In this document: in pieces, positions 62,939 through 64,000 of the stretch
How positions within the stretch are numbered: position 1 is the stretch's first letter
Layout: the number at the start of each line of letters is the position of its first letter
NCBI GenBank assembly: GCA_900316285.1
Contig: ONCG01000002.1
Span: forward strand, 62,001 to 126,000
From: an uncultured Prevotellaceae bacterium
Lineage (GTDB): Bacteria; Bacteroidota; Bacteroidia; Bacteroidales; Bacteroidaceae
Reading direction: 5' to 3'
DNA length: 64,000 nucleotides
The notes under the pieces: model-generated
Seen by the model: only the letters and a program-made list of their open reading frames with translations
Database searches by the model: none
Told to the model about the DNA's origin: nothing
Program-made: the position numbers and the translations under genes

Positions 62939-64000
62939 AATCGTTGGGTTTCAGGTTGGTAGCCTCAAGCATGCAGGCAACTTCCTCGTTGATGCGCTGG
63001 GCGAACTCCTCCATCTTCATGGTCTTCTGCTCACCACCGCCCTGCTTACGCATAGCGACAAGGCCTTCGGCAGCTTCCTGCTCACCAACAACCAGCATGT
63101 AAGGCACACGCTTCAGTTCGTTGTCGCGAATCTTACGACCGATCTTCTCGTTACGGTCGTCAAGCGAAGCACGGATACCTTGTGTTTCGAGATAAGCGGC
63201 GACATTCTTTGCATAGTCGTTGTACTTCTCGGAGATAGGCAGGATAGCCACCTGCTCAGGTGTGAGCCACAAGGGGAAGTGACCAGCAGTGTGCTCGATG
63301 AGCACAGCGGTGAAACGTTCCATAGAGCCGAACGGTGCGCGGTGCACCATCACAGGCGTCTGCTTGGAGTTGTCCTCAGCGGTATACTCAAGGTGGAAGC
63401 GCTGCGGCAGGTTGTAGTCCACCTGGATGGTACCTAACTGCCAACGGCGGCCAATAGCATCCTTCACCATGAAGTCGAGTTTCGGTCCATAGAAGGCAGC
63501 CTCACCATATTCAACCTTGGCATCGAGGCCTTTCTCCTTACAAGCATCGATGATAGCCTGCTCTGACTCAGCCCAAACCTCATCGGAACCGATATACTTC
63601 TCAGTGTCCTTCGGGTCGCGGAGCGAGATCTGTGCCTCAACATTCTCGAAGTTGAAGATGCTGAACACGGCCTTGATGATATCCATCACGCGCATGAACT
63701 CGCCCTTCACCTGGTCGGCACGGCAGAAGATGTGGGCATCGTCCTGCGTGAACGAACGCACACGGGTCAGTCCGTGCAGCTCACCCGACTTCTCATAACG
63801 ATAGACAGTACCGAACTCTGCAATACGCAACGGCAGGTCCTTGTATGAACGGGGCTTCCAAGCGAAGATCTCACAGTGGTGAGGACAGTTCATAGGCTTC
63901 AGCATGTACTCCTCGCCTTCCTCGGGAGTGGTGATGGGACGGAAGGCATCCTTCGAGTAGTGAGCATAGTGGCCAGAGGTTACATAGAGGTTCTTACCAC
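62937..64000 (-). CDS. thrS: Threonine--tRNA ligase, 3' part
   Basis: This is the C-terminal 354 codons of a gene whose 5' end lies beyond the right edge; the frame is open through base 64000 ([17 protein letters not shown] before [17 protein letters not shown]). Class II motif 2 is in [20 protein letters not shown] and motif 3 in [17 protein letters not shown]. The zinc Cys is in MNCPHH. The anticodon-binding domain follows ([34 protein letters not shown] earlier) and ends with the Lys/Arg-rich region. It charges tRNA-Thr. Confidence 0.96.
   Translation of the reverse strand, partial: GKNLYVTSGHYAHYSKDAFRPITTPEEGEEYMLKPMNCPHHCEIFAWKPRSYKDLPLRIAEFGTVYRYEKSGELHGLTRVRSFTQDDAHIFCRADQVKGEFMRVMDIIKAVFSIFNFENVEAQISLRDPKDTEKYIGSDEVWAESEQAIIDACKEKGLDAKVEYGEAAFYGPKLDFMVKDAIGRRWQLGTIQVDYNLPQRFHLEYTAEDNSKQTPVMVHRAPFGSMERFTAVLIEHTAGHFPLWLTPEQVAILPISEKYNDYAKNVAAYLETQGIRASLDDRNEKIGRKIRDNELKRVPYMLVVGEQEAAEGLVAMRKQGGGEQKTMKMEEFAQRINEEVACMLEATNLKPND

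Overview
The window looks like a chromosome segment of a Bacteroidota bacterium, most likely of the Prevotella group. Most genes are preceded by the Bacteroidota -7 box TAnnTTTG, often with a TTTG/TTG about 19-20 bp upstream, and ribosome binding sites are weak or absent. The gene content agrees: LptC, a CNNM-type hemolysin and PpiD in a row, DUF4230, DUF4890, DUF1573 and smalltalk proteins, GH97, GH127/146 and GH2 enzymes, and a very long SecA. I see no rRNA or tRNA genes, no CRISPR array, no transposase and no phage genes. All assignments come from reading the sequence; no database search was run.

Layout. 1-3.2 kb: 5' part of manC, a small unknown gene, a winged-helix protein and aspS, all on the minus strand. 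3.3-9.9 kb: a DUF1573 protein and two secreted glycosidases (GH127/146 and GH97) with a small secreted repeat protein between them. 10.1-17.3 kb: rplU-rpmA, then hisH, a fused hisA-hisF, hisIE, an ftsE-like ATPase, lysC and lysA. 17.4-19.6 kb: two glycosyltransferase-like genes; the first carries an in-frame repeat element. 20.1-26.3 kb: a 31-aa smalltalk gene, then on the minus strand an outer membrane protein, lptC, a CNNM hemolysin and ppiD (cell envelope assembly). 26.4-33.8 kb: a DUF4105 membrane protein (candidate lipoprotein N-acyltransferase Lnb), an apparently inactive alkaline-phosphatase-fold protein, secA and an orphan ABC ATPase. 34.8-38.4 kb: pheT-yebC-TSCPD. 38.7-44.7 kb: a secreted CotH/dockerin protein and two secreted proteins with related C-terminal tails. 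44.8-48.6 kb: a COG0523 metal GTPase, a Crp-like regulator and lepA. 48.7-56 kb: a lipoprotein, a DUF4890 protein, two DUF4230 proteins and a large GH2 beta-galactosidase. 56.6-64 kb: amidophosphoribosyltransferase, an orphan OPX export lipoprotein, uxaC, ansA, rubrerythrin and the 3' part of thrS.

The most unusual content lies between genes. Five intergenic stretches (7479-7588, 19699-19962, 34056-34363, 49142-49251, 56288-56617) are degenerate tandem arrays with an exact 22-bp period. Many units carry a near-palindromic core such as AGCAWTGCT, and the phase is kept even where the core changes completely. Other repeat families are dispersed: long palindromes beginning TGTAGGGACGCG, a 47-bp GTAGGGGCAG hairpin repeat, a CTCCGCTCGACGCG palindrome flanked by simple repeats, and a row of four mini-hairpins. 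Diverged copies of two families sit in frame inside coding genes (a glycosyltransferase and an ABC ATPase). The other clear oddity is a HisA-HisF fusion that keeps a complete HisF and trims only the last few residues of HisA.
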